Positions 24,057 through 37,775 of a DNA stretch of 64,000 nucleotides are shown here, one piece after another. Numbering within the stretch: position 1 is the first letter of the stretch; every line of letters begins with the position of its first letter. Position numbers and translations under genes: made by a program. The stretch covers positions 372,001 to 436,000 of the forward strand of contig WBMV01000267.1 in NCBI GenBank assembly GCA_013396655.1, read 5' to 3'. This DNA is from Campylorhamphus procurvoides. Its lineage: Eukaryota; Chordata; Aves; Passeriformes; Dendrocolaptidae. The notes beneath the pieces were generated by a model that did not search any database, was not told where the DNA came from, and saw only the letters and a program-made list of their open reading frames with translations.

Positions 24057-24745
24057 AGAGCAGCCCTGGAGAGAAGGACTTGGGGCTGTGGGTGAACAAG
24101 GAGCTCAGCATGACCCAGCAATGTTCACCTGAAGCCCAGAAAGCCCTGTGTTCTGGGCTGCATCAAACGCACCGTGGACAGCAGGTCAAGGGAGGTGATC
24201 CTTCCCCTCTACCCTGCTCTGGTGAGAACCCACCTGCAGGGCTGTATCCAGCTCTGGGGCCCCAAAATAAGTTTGTGGACCTGTTGGAGCAAGTCCAGAG
24301 GATGCCACAAAGATGCACTGAGGGGTGGAGTCCCTCTGTTGTGGAGACAGGCTGGGAAAGCTCAGGTTGTTCAGCTTGGAGAAGGGAAGGCTACAGGGAG
24401 ACCTTATAGCACCTTCCAGTGCCTAAAGGGGCCACCAGAGAGCTGGAGAGGGATTTTTCACAAGGGCATGGAGGACAGGACAAGGGAAATGGCTTTAAAC
24501 TGAAAGAGAGTAGGTTTAGATTAGATATTAAGAAGAAATTCTTTACTGTGAGAGTGGTGAGGGCACTGGAAGTGGTTGCCCAGCAAACTTGTGGATGCCC
24601 CATCCCTGGCAGTGTTTAAGGCCAGGCTGGACAGGGCTTTGACAAACCTCATCAAGTGGAAGGTGTCCCTGCCCATGGCAGAGGGGTTGGAACAAGAAGA
24701 ACTTGAAGGTCCTTTCCAACTAAAACCATTCTGCAATTCCATGAA
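24057..24745 (+). mobile_element. CR1 LINE 3' fragment, about 690 bases, sense
   Basis: This is the longest CR1 piece in the window. It covers the end of the reverse-transcriptase-encoding ORF2 and the 3' UTR. Diagnostic blocks are GAGAAGGACTTGGGGCTGTG, ACCCACCTGCAGGGCTG, GGCTTTAAACTGAAAGAGAG, GAAATTCTTTACTGTGAG, GGATGCCCCATCCCTGGCAG and GTCCTTTCCAACTAAAACCA, ending near ATTCTGCAATTCCATG, a decayed form of the CR1 8-bp terminal repeat. The reading frame is broken, so it is a dead copy. Open frames on either strand here are remnants or antisense by-products. Confidence 0.95.
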
Positions 24746-26179
24746 CTAAAGGAGTAAGAAATTCATACAAGTTTTGAAGTCTGAAGATACTGGTTACAGT
24801 CAAAAGCTGCAGTTCCACTCTGGTACCCCAGGGTGCCTTCATCTTTTAGTATTAAATGAGCAGGATGCTCTAACACAACAAGTCCCTCGTCCACTTGCTG
24901 CCGTCTCCAGAAGACAGAGCAGATGACACTAAACACAACCTCTGAGTGCCACCATCCAAGCAGAGCTTTACCCCTCTGGTTGCCCACCAGACACAACCAT
25001 CCCACCAGACCCCCAGCTTGAGTAATACCAGGAGGAACTGCCAAAAGCTTTGTTCAAAAGGAAGAAAACATTCCCTGCTCTCCCCTCATCCCCAAATCCA
25101 GCCAGGTTTGCACCAAAGTGAATCTGCCCAGACAGGCAGGCTCTATCTGTGATAAACTCACACTGACTGTTCCCAGTCACCCCTTCTGCATCATGTCCCT
25201 ACAGAAACACATTCCCAGTCTCCCTGCTACCACTGCAGTTGTAGAACTTTTTTGCCCTTGACATTCATGTCTCAACATGAGCCTTGATTTTCCTACCACC
25301 ACCCCTTCGTGCCAGGGCAGTATTTCTAAATTCCTCTCCCTCCTTCCACACATATGATGCCCTTATATTTCCAGGTTTACTGCAGGCTGTGTAACAGCTC
25401 CACAGATCCAATTTACACATATCATTTCCTGAGCAATTTAATCTAATGATTTGCTTCCCCGTTCCATTCAAAAAGAAGGGTTTCTTTCTTTTTAAACAAA
25501 GCCAAACTTAAGGAGCATTGACATCTATAATGGGACTGAGAAGGCAGCATGTGAGTAGCATTTAAAGGCCTACTGGGAGCAAAATTACAGCTCTTAGGAA
25601 GAATGTGACTTCTAAAATTTAATTTAACTGTTGCCTAGGCCTCTTCTTACATTCTTATCTGTGCTAATCACTGCAGACAACGAGGTGACTATTGAGAAAA
25701 AAATATCCTTTTTTACTTTTTTAGGTGCAGTTTGGGCAATTAAAAACACAGCCACCCAGATTAGGCAGTATTTTCTAGAGTCTTCTTCTTCCAGCAGCCA
25801 CAGAAATACCATCCTGTGGTACTTTTTTGTAAATGTGATTACAGAGTCATTTATATAGATGGCATTTTAGTAGTAATTGTACAAGCACAGCTAAATGATT
25901 GTACTTTAAAATTTGATGATGGAAACAAGTTTTTCTTTCTTGCATTCATCACTACTGAGAATGCAGTGGGTCTTTTAATAAATAATAACCTAATTTCTGG
26001 ATGTTCTAAGTACAAACCTTGTGATTTAAATATAGCTCGGTCTACTAAATGTTCCCATGAAAGAAAGATAATTTAAACCTCCATCAAGTACAACTGATGG
26101 CAAACTGATTTTTGTTCTAGTTGGAAGTTTGCTTGGGTAAAATAAAGTTCTATTTTTTTTCCCCTACATTTTGCTTTAT

Positions 26180-26340
26180 TTAACTACATTGCCCTAGAGA
26201 TGAAAATTGTGGCCAGCTTATTGAATATTCACCCACAAATAATGCATAAAAGTATTATTAGACTGATGACAGTTGTTAAACTTGTGGCCTTTTCATTCCT
26301 AGTAACCAATTTTAGATAATTTCTTAGAAGTCCATTTCAC
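26180..26340. promoter_or_regulatory. candidate conserved noncoding element
   Basis: A low-repeat AT-rich stretch with homeodomain-like and TALE-like cores (AATAATGCATAAAAG, TGATGACAG, TAACCAATT). It resembles vertebrate developmental enhancers in texture only; conservation cannot be tested from one sequence. Confidence 0.15.
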
Positions 26341-26771
26341 ATAAGTGATTTTGATGTTCATCCTCTCAAACCACATGGACCAAATCACAGGAGCAGAGCC
26401 CAAAAGAGGTAAAGTTTCAGATACAAATCCTTGACCTGAGTAGGGAAACGCAGCAGGGCACTGTGCCAAGGTGGGATTTGTACATGAAACCAGTGGCACC
26501 TGTAACTTTGATTTATTTAGATTTCGTTTCCAGGGAAAATATTTGAAGGAGGACTTGCCCCCTCCCCTTGCCTTTTAGCCAGGGCTGGGCTTTGCAAGAG
26601 AGGTCAGGGAGCAGGGCTGTCCTCCCATGGGTCACCTCAGCTGGTCTGTCCTCACCCTCCAACTCCTCCCCACTGTTTCCCACGCTGAAATACTCAATAT
26701 TTGCTCCTCTAGATTTCCAATGGTTAAAATGACCTAATTGCAAATTTCAACATTTCTGTGAGATGGCACAA

Positions 26772-26800
26772 GGGGGGGGGGGGGGGGGGGGGAAAAAAAN
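26772..26800 (+). repeat. poly-G run (21) followed by A run and an ambiguous base
   Basis: Twenty-one consecutive Gs at 26772-26792, seven As, then one N at 26800. The N marks a small unresolved position, probably caused by the homopolymers, so the G count is unlikely to be exact. Confidence 0.85.
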
Positions 26801-28265
26801 CTACATTCTGCTTCTGGTGCAAGAGACCTGTTAAATCCTGATGTTAATGAGTTCACTTCATTTGTATTGATCTGTAGTATCAGACTGAGTGACAAATCTG
26901 AACATTCTCCCAACAGCTTTGCAGAACATCACACACAGATTTATGCTTTCTAATTATTCTGCAGTTTGATCATTTTTTTTTTCTAAAGTGGGGATTTAGA
27001 TAACAAATTCAGGAGTTAAAATCACAGACATCACAGTGACCCCGGAAAACCCACACAAATTTACCTCAGCATAGTAGGAAAGCACCACAGTCCTCTCACA
27101 AAAACACCCCTCAAGTTTTGAAGCCTGTCCTAAGGATAACAATATCTGGACTTTGATCAGAAAAGGAGCAGATTCCAGAGCTCAGGACCACGTCCTCTTG
27201 CTGAGTCTCTTCTCCCTCCTTTGGCAGCTGCAGGTACCACTGGGTGTTGCTTACACCGACCTGTTGCAAACCACTGCTTCTACATTTCAAGCTGAACATC
27301 AACCAGAGAACCCAACTTCAAACTTTTTTGTCCTCCCACCTCCTCCTTTTCAAAAGCAGCCCTAACTTCATAACACTGCCCTTGAGAAAATGAGCAGGAA
27401 AGGCTCTAAAGCACAGAAAACCATTCCCAAGATCTTGCATGCAGAACTGCACGGCTAATGGCATTTCATGACCCTGAACCCATTACTGGTGCATCTCATC
27501 CCACCATTCAGTTCCAAGATGGATGCAGGGTCATGCAGGGCACCAGCAGGACATCTCCATCACCCAGCTGAGAATTACCAGTTTACAGAGGGATATATCT
27601 GAAAGCTTTCCCACAACAGCCACAGGCAGGAAAGCCCACATTCCATTGTACCCTGAGCACCTCTGGCACCAACCAGATCCTGAAGACCTGCTACATTTTG
27701 GGTTTGCACAACCACATTTAAGCCCACGTAACTGAAGCTCATTCATCTCCTGGAAGACAATATCATACATTTCCACTCTCATATTTACAATATGTACTTG
27801 TCAACAGGATTTTCGTCATTTCTGCCTTCCATTTAACAGCACAAATATTTTGACACCAAAGGCTGCAAAGATGAACAGATTTCACGTCAACACAGACCTG
27901 TATGAAAACAATATAGGTCATTGAATTTACTTGAGTTTTCTGTCTGATGTTGAACAAGGAGATTTCTTCCTGAGAAAGGCCATTTCATGTTCAAACTAAA
28001 GGGAAGTGCAATACAGCCATGTCATTTGATGAAAAACACTCTCCAGGAAGTAAATATTTGCTCTCTGCTGAGTAACTGGCTTGTTTGGAGCTTAAAATGA
28101 TTTAAAGAGGGAGTGATCTGCCGAAAAGGTATAACCAGGCATATAACAATAATTTATAGTGGCTTTGTACAGGCATAGAATACAGCAGTCCCCAAACCCA
28201 GAACAAAAAAACATTGTGTTGGATGTTGAGGAAGGAGAAGGGGAGAAGAGAGGGGGAGAAGAGAG

Positions 28266-28408
28266 TGTCCAAGGCCAGGCTGGATGGGGCTTGGAGCAAC
28301 CTGGTCTAGTGCAAGGTGTCCCTGCCCATGGCCGGGAGGGTTGGAATAAGATGATCTTTAATGTCCCTTCCAACCTAAACCTTTCTATGATTCAGTCTGT
28401 GATTCCTA
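28266..28408 (+). mobile_element. CR1 LINE 3'-terminal fragment, sense
   Basis: About 140 bases with the CR1 3' blocks AAGGCCAGGCTGGATGGGGC, AAGGTGTCCCTGCCCATGGC and CCCTTCCAACCTAAACC, ending TCTATGATTC. It is a severely 5'-truncated copy. Confidence 0.93.
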
Positions 28409-30250
28409 AAGCTTTGTAATGTAAGTATAAAGCAAAATAAGAAGTGTTCCTCATGCTTCAGATATTAAATAGATGCAGAATGGTAACGGTCAAGTGGTAC
28501 CTCTCAAGTCCATGTGGAAAGAAGCAGCTTTTATCACTGAAAATGAAATACTGGACTAGATGAGACACTAAAAGCCACAAACAGTATCTAACTCCGTACA
28601 GCAGATGAAGTGAAACATGCTACAAACAGTATGTATGCATATATATGTGTCTGTGATATGTCAAAAAACAAGCTCAGTGTTTGGGCACCAAAACACAAAT
28701 TTCAGGGATGCAGCCAGGCATCTCAAGCATGTTTAAATAGGTGTTGATGAGTATAGTAGGAGGCAGAAGCATTACATTTTAATTGCCAGCCTTTCTAGCA
28801 GTGTAACAAAATACTTCTAACAACCAAAAGCACAAATGTGACAATTAAAATATAGTCAATCTTACTCAGTTGTCCTCTAGTCGAATGCAGGGAAGTAATT
28901 TTTTTCCTAAATTATTTACTAAAGGCCCTTGTGAGAGGCAATGTACCCGTGGAGTCGCCACTTCAATCTGTGTTTCCTTTCTTAACTCAGCCAAGGGAAA
29001 ATCGAGAAGCTGAACTGACAATGCACAGAAGAAAATGAGGTTTGCAAAATAAATATTACGCTTCTCCCTTCTGGAATCTTACTGGCTTTTAGCACTGCAT
29101 CATGTGGAAAACTGCAATTCATCCCCTCTTTCGACACCTTTTGCTCATGCTGATGCAACACAGAATGCAGGTGGCAAACAAAAATGCAATTAATCTGTCA
29201 AACAGCACAATGAAATGTTTAAATGAGTATCTAAAACATAAAACCCGGGCTCTCTTCTGAGCAGGACTCAGTTTTTCCTGGCCTGGGGAACGCACGAGGT
29301 GCTAGAATATTGGTTTTATCTGCAACATCCAAATGTGGTAACAGGCTGAGTAATTCTGAGACATTCAAATGGCAGAGTGGGGTGGGGGGAAGTTTTGACC
29401 TATATACATAGAACTAACAACTTTTTCTAAGAAAGAAATGAGAGAATTCCTCATTACACGTCCTGCCCAAACATAGTTCACTTAATTATGTCTTTAGTGC
29501 TACTCCTACTATTCGAGTTTTCACTTCTTCTAATGGTCTTCATGGTCCATCTGTCCATCAGTACAAAAATTTAAGAAATTATAATAGGTATTTTCAGAAA
29601 AGTAGCAGTGACAGCACCAGAGAAGAAATAACAAATAAATATGAGTGAAGGTCAAAAAAATTAGAAACAGATGGGATAAATACCATCAGCACAATGTAAC
29701 TTCTGTACTGTAAAATAGTAATGATAACTTTAAATACTGAATATGCATTTTATTAAATTATTGTAAATGGTATTTTGCATGTTATAAAGAAAATAAAAAT
29801 CAATCCCTGAAGTTTGTGCATAGTCCCAACTTTTGACTACTTTGGCACGAAGCATCTATGTGAAAAGAAACTGATTCAATCATAAAAAGGTAATCAGTGG
29901 TTTCCTTGACAGAGGCAAAAGTTCGAAGGGTGCAAAGTGGTTTTGTCATGAATTTTCTATTCCTGAATCTGCAAGAGTGAGGTACCAAAAGCAGAAGTTG
30001 CCACACACCCCCTGGCTGCCTTCATGGTGCTCCCCAAACCTGTGGACATCTAAATGATGAACAAAGTGCTCCTGGACAGTACACAGTTATCCACATAGCA
30101 AAACCCACAAAGCCCAGAAACACCAATCTTAAGATGCTGAGGGAAGACAGAGGAAGGGAAGGGGAGGCAAACAGTGGGAACAGTGCCATGAAAATGCAGG
30201 GGGAGACCATCAGCGATGAAGGCATCCTGTTAATTACCACTGAACAAGCG
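28409..30250. other. unique sequence between two CR1 fragments, nothing seen
   Basis: AT-rich, with no exon-like frame and no recognised repeat. Confidence 0.5.
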
Positions 30251-30366
30251 TGCAAGGCCAGGTTGGATGGGGCTTGGAGCAACCTGGACAAGTGGAAGGT
30301 GTCCCTGGGGAGGGTGGACTTGACCATCTGTGTAGGTCCCTTCCAACCCAAACCATTCTGTGATTT
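30251..30366 (+). mobile_element. CR1 LINE 3'-terminal fragment, sense
   Basis: About 115 bases with CAAGGCCAGGTTGGATGGGG, GTGGAAGGTGTCCCTGG and GGTCCCTTCCAACCCAAACC, ending ATTCTGTGATTTT. It has a small internal deletion or replacement relative to the usual CR1 3' end. Confidence 0.92.
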
Positions 30367-33300
30367 TAAGAGGAGCCACAAAAATGGTTTCTGACCCACT
30401 ATAAATAAAGATGACTCTGCCCAAGGCTGAGACACCACAATGAAGGACGACCTATAAAATACTAAAAACCATCCCCTTTATAAGGCCATTTCTAGGCCTT
30501 CCTGCACACAGCGCTGCTGCAAACACCAGCCTCCCTCCAAAAACCCTTTCTCCTGCCCTCAGTGCCTGGTTTCCACACTTTTTAATTTTGGTTGTTATTT
30601 TATAATGACAGAGCAGCTGGAATTCTGCTTCTTCCTTTTGCAAAAAAAAAAAAAAAGAGGAAAAAAAATTAAAACAGACTGAAAATTGGCACTTTGTGTG
30701 TGGATGCAAATTAAGTGGAATAAACAAAATCCATTTTATTTTTCATGGAGTCAGCGACTGCAAGAAACCAGATGACCTCTGGAACAAACCCCAATATGTA
30801 CTTACAAATAACGAGTTTTCACATGATTTTGTTTTACTTATTTAATCCCTACTATCTCTTCACCATCTGTCTGCAACAAGGTTTTCTTCTGACCAGCTGA
30901 GTACGGAACATAATGCAGTGGACAGGCTGGCTTGCTGGAGGTGGCTGATGACGAACAACTTGGACATCCTGACAAATGAGATAAATGTCCTGGCAGTCAC
31001 AGCTTATTTGATTATAGGGAAAATTGCAGTAAGAGGTAAAATATTGCTGCAATTCGCATTTCTCCTCTTTTTATTTTAGTTTTTCTGGTAAAAGTAACTT
31101 CCCTTAAAATCAGATGCTATTCTCTTGCATTCAATATGAAAAATGTGTATGTTGTAGCTGCTAGAAGTGTGCACAAATACATTTACTGCATTTTCAAATA
31201 CATTTAATTATTAACCTTATTCTTGAGTCCTGGTGTTGGTCCATTATGTTTAGAGTGATAGAATATTACTAAGTGGTTAATCCCAAACTAGTTTTATATC
31301 ATTTATATATGTTTTATACTAGTCTGACATCACTTTTGCATGAAGTTTTTACAGCAACTGTTTCAAGTAAAACTGTAAATCAGGTTTTGCTCTCTGTAAA
31401 TACTGTCTTTAAAACAACTAGGAGGAATGTTGTATATGTAATAATGAAATCTATTTTAGAGGTCACATTACAGCGTTCTACTTTCAGCCAGTATTAAGGT
31501 ACAACTAAAACTTTTGCTTATCACTGAGGCTGTAAAATGCCAAACACTATGAAAACAAACTTTCCTTTTTGTTAAATATTTTGAAGAGTATTAGAACGAG
31601 TACTATATTTAGCAATAGTAAAACTCAACAGCTTCTAGAATTTCTTGCTGTGAATGCACGCAAGACTCAACCACCACACAAATCTAAATGCAAACTACAG
31701 ACTTTGCAGTTGAAGAGACAGCAAAGATGAATAAACTCCAAATTAGATGCTCCTTTTTTCCCCCCATTTCTTCAATACATGTCACATCACACAATAATAG
31801 TGTGATTCCACTTCTGAGCCAAAGGGGCATGTATGTACAAATTGCATATCTAAGAGACCTGAAGCTTCTGCATGGAGCAGAAGGCACTAAATGGAACCAA
31901 AATTAACTTGGAAACCTGCATTTATTGCTGGAAAGCCAACCAGCTGAGAAATAGGGTATCTTAAAAATCTCCCAACCAACTTATTATTACCCCTACTCTA
32001 GTAACATCTGAATGTGCCAGATGAAATCATAGCCCCATGGCATGAGCTCAACATGAGCAAATGTCTCCTGTTAGAGATGAAGAAGATAAGACAAAGGGGA
32101 GAAAAGGCACAGACAGTTGAAGTGACTTGGTTGATGTCAACAAATCCATCCCTGGCCAAACCAATGACATAAAACCAGTCAGCTTTATTTATCAGAAGAG
32201 TTTGGAATCTGACCCCTCAAACTGGTGCCCACAAATGACATTTCTAGGCATTATATTCACTTGTGCACAGAATTCCCCCTCCCTCCCCACCCCACACTCC
32301 AAGAGGAGACTTTTGCAAAAACCAAGAAGCAAAACACTTGATTTGTGTTTTTGGAAACCAATGATAAGACTGTTTTTTTTATGTTTTTCTTCATTCCTTT
32401 CCCCACTCAACTAAAAATAAAAAGTACTTTTGTAAAAGCAAAGAAAAATAACATTTTGTCTGCTTTTCTTATCCTTAACCCTCTAATCACTGTGGCACCA
32501 CTCACACAACAATCAACAGAGGCAATTACATTGTCAGCCACACCAGGCCTAGATAAAAAAGCAGGAACAAGAAATTTTAGAAGTTCTTCTGGTCCAGATA
32601 ACTTTGGTTGACTCATTTTTCTGGGTGGCCTGTCAGTACAGAGCAATCCCTTTGAGCCCAGAGCCCCAGGGATGCTGGGACCCAACAGAGCAGATTTGGA
32701 CCTCTGCATTTCACAGCAAAGGGCTCCAGAGAGAAACCCACACTGGCCATGGCACTGCTGTTCCTAAGAGCAGCTTGAGAAGGGGAGGATGGAAGAGCAC
32801 TGGCACAAGAAGCCAGCTGAGGTGGCTTCCAAGGGATCTCACTACAAGCGCCCATCTGAAACACGACTGCACAGCTGAAAACCATCCCAAAAACTCAGCC
32901 ACCTGCATCCAGCTTGGTTAAAATGAAGGCACTGCCCACTGTGGATCTCTCTCAGCATCCTGGACCTCAGGATCCAAATCTCAGCAGATTTGGAGAGGGA
33001 AGAAGTGCAAAATTAAGCCACTAAAACATAATTTACATTTTTTTTAAAAAGATAAATAGAAGGAAACAATGGCCTTTATTTTATTAAACACAAATTTATC
33101 TGCAGCCTGACCAAAGCAAATAAAAAAGGAGGATGGAATAAAGATGCCCACTGGATTTAGGAAGCTTCCTTAATGCACAAACTCCATAACCATCAGACTG
33201 GAAGCGTGTCAGGGCTACAGCCAGCTCAGCAGCAGCACAAGGAGGGAAAGTGGAGTGGAGGGTCAGGAGCCCAAACTTCCTTTTTGCCCTCTGTGATTTC

Positions 33301-36300
33301 TGAAAGCTCACTCCTGCTAATGGGAAACCATAACCTCTCTGAAGAGCAGCATTAGGAAGGCCTCAGTAAATCAGTCTTTCCCAGGACTGATGAAAATAAC
33401 AGAATATGTTACACGTCCAGCTCTAAGTGAAGAAAATCTACTGACTTCAAGTGTGATAAAAATATTACCATATACTGTCACTTTTTTCACTGCCTTCAAT
33501 TAGTTTTTCTCTCTGTCACATCCAGATAAATGCTGGCAATCTTTACTCCTCCAGCCTATAAGCTGTTTTTCATTTTTGATATTACAAAGTCCATATAATA
33601 TGTGTTTGAGAAAGACTGTGATTTAAGAGTAGTGTAATACTTTGAAAATGCATTAATATATAATAACTTCTATTTAATCTAAGGAATTTTTTAAAATTAA
33701 AAATACATCAAATAAAAATCCGTGGGACTCTTGTCCAAAATTACTCAAAGCATACCATAAATCCATCACAAAACTATCTTCTTTGTGTGCTGGAGTCCTG
33801 AAATGACTCTGTCACATGCACATATTATTGTACATTTCAACCTTTTGAGGAACAGTAAAACATGTTGAAAATTAACCTACTAAATAATTATAAGACACTG
33901 TGGCTCTATAAATCTAAACATAAAGTGCGTGAAATACTTGCAATTAAATACATGAAAATTAAGCATCAAACCATGAAGTACAGAAATTAAAGTGAAGCTA
34001 TGAAAGCATCTAAGGAGAGGATAAATTATTTGTTTAAAAAACCCAAGAGCATAAAGGTAGTACTTCAAAATATTTTCCAGTTGTGCTTCTTGACCTGCAT
34101 TTGAACTCTCTGTTGCTTGCCTTCCTCAGTTCTGGGAACCCTCCTTTCCTACAGCTGTCTGGTATCTGCTCTGATTAAAACTAGACAATCTTGTCCTAGA
34201 CCAGACCAAGGACGTGGCCAGCCCCGCGTGTCACCTGTGGCCATGGCCAAAGGTGAACGTCTCGGAACAGCACGAAGATCAGAGTATCCAGTGTTTAATT
34301 TTTCCAAATGTACACCAACTCAGTGCTCAGGGCCCTCCAAAGCAAGAGCTGATGGCTGTGGGGCTCCCAGTAAACAACAGGTACCACCTGCACCTGCCCA
34401 AATTGTGCCAGGTTAATCTGGAGCTCCATGTCACCACCAAGATGCACTGTCCTCTACCTCAAGCCCCACCAAAGATCTCAGCTCACAATTTACACTCCTT
34501 GAGGCAAAAGAAGGGGGACAAAGCTGAGCTCTGCTGGCACCCCAATGACACATTAAAATCAAAAGGAGAAAGCACAGCACCAACTACCTTAATTCAAAAC
34601 CTGAAATGTGACCCAGATTCTTCACGCAGAGCAAGTCTAATAGTTAATAATTATATCTAATATTTAGGAAAGATAAATTGCCTTGGCTAGTAAGAAGTGA
34701 TTAGTTCTGGAAATATGTGGAAATATGTACAGTTAGGTCAGAAATAAGGAGTTTAAACATTATCTGGTGATCAGGAGGACAGACTGGGAGGTGCTTTAAT
34801 TGCACAGATGAAGCACAACTGAGGCCAAGAAATCAAGTTGCAACAGATTTTTAAAAGTTGAGTTATTCACCACTTACAGCCTCTCACTAGAGTCTGCATT
34901 TTATTTTTCTTTTCATTATCACACATGTGAACAAGAGGTTAAATAATGGTGAAATTAATTGAGCTTAAAACAATTTTTGGAGCAGGACTGTATGCAGATA
35001 AAAATCATATAGCCCGAAAGGCCAACTTTAATAATTTTCTACTCTTGGGCTTAAAAGAACCGCAGCACAAGACAACAATCTCTTCACCTGGCAGTAATAT
35101 GCACATAAAAATATAATAAGACAATTCTCTTCCAAAATTTTCTGGCTAGACCACAGTAAATATCCAAAGAGAAAGAAGGTCTGGCTAGAGATGTCTGTGT
35201 AGATTGCGTAGTTATTTATTTGATTTACAAAGGATTCAAAGAGATTTAACGCTTCACAAGTTAGACGTAAGCGTGGTTGAAAAGTGATTTTTTTTTAACC
35301 CTGATAGAGGTTTTTACTCGTTTTTACCTCCAGATCTGAGCTTGTTCTTCATGAAGAGCTTCGCCTCCTCACCCTGCACTCACAAGAGCCAAAATAAAGG
35401 TTGTTCACCTCCAAGAAGGATGCATGTTGGATTTAAAAAGCCTAAAATCCCACTGTTAATGTCACAGGTGTTCTCAGAGCAAGCTATTAATGTCAAAGAT
35501 ATTGAAAAAAAAAGGTTTAGAGACTGAAGTATTGAGATGTTTGATTAAGGTTAAGTGGAAAACTCCAGGGCTGGCATCTCAGGTTGTGTATTTCCTACGC
35601 ATTCCAAAGGTCACATCAGTGCTAGCGGATGTTTTAAAACTCGCAAACACACAACACTGAAATACATTTGTTTGTTAATGTACAGAAGGACTCGGCTACC
35701 AAGGGAACTGGAAAGGCAAAGCTCAGAACACAGCTTGGAGCAGTCCTGTGTGCTGACCTTCTCTGGGATAGTGGAGGATGTGACCTTACCTCCTGCTCTT
35801 GGGGCCCACGGATGGGATGTCCAAGAGTTGGTTCTGTCCATTTTTTGGTCTGTCTGGCAGCTGTAATTTACTCCCCCAGTTTCCCAAGGCACCAAGGTCT
35901 ACACGTTCACCACGTGCTGTGTAACTCATGTATTTCATTATTTCACCATCAGGGTTTGCACTGGTCTCCCATTAGTCATTAAACTGCTCCCCTGCCTCCG
36001 TAGGAAGGATTTGATGGAACAGCAGCTCCGCTCGGCCACGTATTTACTGAGACTTGTAAAGAGTGTCCATAAAAATGGCAGATTACAAGTCAAAGTTCAT
36101 ATTTTAGAAATGAATGCTTTTAAGAGGAACTGTTGTACATGTGGGACTCAGAGAGCCATACACCCCCAAATTACTGCAGCTTGCTTCCTTCGAGCAAAAA
36201 TATCCATCTCCAGAGAAAAACACTGTGTTTTTTTCCAAGTGAAATGGTGTGCTTGCATGTTACACTGGGATTCAATGACAATTCAAAGAATAACACGGTA

Positions 36301-37577
36301 TTTTCCAGCCAAGAGTAGGAAGGGGGTGTGTGCCTATTGCTTTCCCCTCGAGTATTTTCTGGTACACGACTACTTGAAATGCTCTTTTATAAGGAACACA
36401 GCTTAGATCTTTTCATACCCGTTAGTGATGGCTGTGGAAATGCACATAAATTTAACAAGACTACAACACAGTTTGCTATTTTTAAAGCTGGAATATTTTA
36501 TACCGGGGTCTTTTACCACATTAAAACACAATGAAAGCTAGGCAGCTAATTATCTAAGAGGTAACAAAACTTTTAAACTACACACAGATGTTGAGCTGCA
36601 CTAAAAGGACAATTATTTGCCAAAATCACTGCCAAATTAAAGTTCCTATTTGGAAACTTTCACACACTTGTGTTTGGTGCAGCTGCAGCTGTTTAATTGC
36701 ACATAAATTTTGTTTTACCCTTTCCGATTGTTATTCAAATGACATTAAAGAGCAATTACAGCAGAATGACAGTAACTAGTCCGTTAAAAGTTCAAATTGT
36801 AGAAGGTCTGTTTAAATTTAAATTCAACAAAGTATTGAAATAGTAAAATAAATGGATCTCTCTGTATACACATGAATGTTCTTACCCTTCCTACACTCAG
36901 GTATGCGTATTCAACATCCATATCTATTCTACAGGCACCAGGTGGAATTGCCAGCCTGGCTGCAGTAATTGCAAGCCCATGGGCTGGTGCTCATCTGCAG
37001 ATGGACTCATCATGTGGGGACAAATGGGCGTTTGGGGGGAGCCATTTATTTCATCCCTGACTTCTACACAGAGTGAGACAAGCAGTGGCCAGGGTAGCAC
37101 TTACACAGACTACAGGGGCATTCAGGGTGGCAGTGTCAAATATAGATATATAAAATATAAATATAAAAAATACTGCAGACACCTATGGGTGTCCAGGTAA
37201 ACCCCACACAATTTTGGACCGTGGTGTGGATGCTGAGCCTCACACGGGCATTTGGTTCAGCTGACTGCACAAACCTTCACACCACAAAAACTCTGCAGAC
37301 TTCATCATTTCGGTATTTATGCTGCACCTAAATACTCCCAATGGACTTTATTACCTTGTGCACAAAAAACCCTCTAAAATTTGGCCTTGGAAATAGATCT
37401 GAGGGTTATAAATCAGGGCAACTGAACCAAAATAATGGACACCACCGAAACACATCCTGGCACAGCACTGATTATGTCCCTAAGGGTTCTCCTTATGAAA
37501 CTGGGCAGATAAAACAGTTCTGTCTATCATAAACCTAATGGATTTATGAGATTTTCAGCTGTACAACATCAAAGCCC
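30367..37577. other. unique sequence, no gene seen
   Basis: A long stretch of low-repeat DNA. Open frames such as 34214-34660 and 36011-36406 lack exon context and recognisable domains. The AT-rich part around 36400-36790 reads like a conserved noncoding element (separate entry). Confidence 0.5.
36400..36790. promoter_or_regulatory. candidate conserved noncoding element
   Basis: An AT-rich, repeat-free stretch with clustered homeodomain-type cores (TAATTATC, TTTAATTGC, CAATTA), an overlapping E-box-like tract (GCAGCTGCAGCTG) and ATTCAAATGACA. This density is typical of vertebrate developmental enhancers, but no alignment supports it here. Confidence 0.2.
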
Positions 37578-37775
37578 ACCTTAAGGGGGCTTATAAAAAG
37601 GAGGGAGAGGGACTTTTTATATGGGCACATAGAGACAGGACAAGGGGCAATGGCTTTAAACTGAAAGAAGGAAGGTTTAGATTAGATTTTAGGAAGAAAT
37701 TCTTTACTCAGAGGGTGGTGAAGCACTGCAAGGTGCTGCCCAGAGGACCTGTGGATGCCCCATCCCTGCAAGTGC
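37578..37775 (+). mobile_element. CR1 LINE fragment, sense, truncated at both ends
   Basis: About 200 bases with TTAAGGGGGCTTATAAAAAG, GGCTTTAAACTGAAAGAAGG, AGGAAGAAATTCTTTACTC and GTGGATGCCCCATCCCTGC. Unlike the other sense copies it stops before the CR1 3' terminus, so its right end was lost or rearranged after insertion. Confidence 0.92.

Larger units (their letters stand above)
24746..28265. other. unique sequence, no gene seen
   Basis: No exon-like frame was found. A 21-base G run followed by a single N lies at 26772-26800. AT-rich sequence at 25620-26340 has an enhancer-like texture (see the separate entry). Confidence 0.5.

Noticed and set aside
24011..24503. Two plus-strand open frames of 109-132 codons
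   Set aside because: They are remnants of the CR1 ORF2 end and 3' UTR in the wrong or broken frame, not a functional gene.
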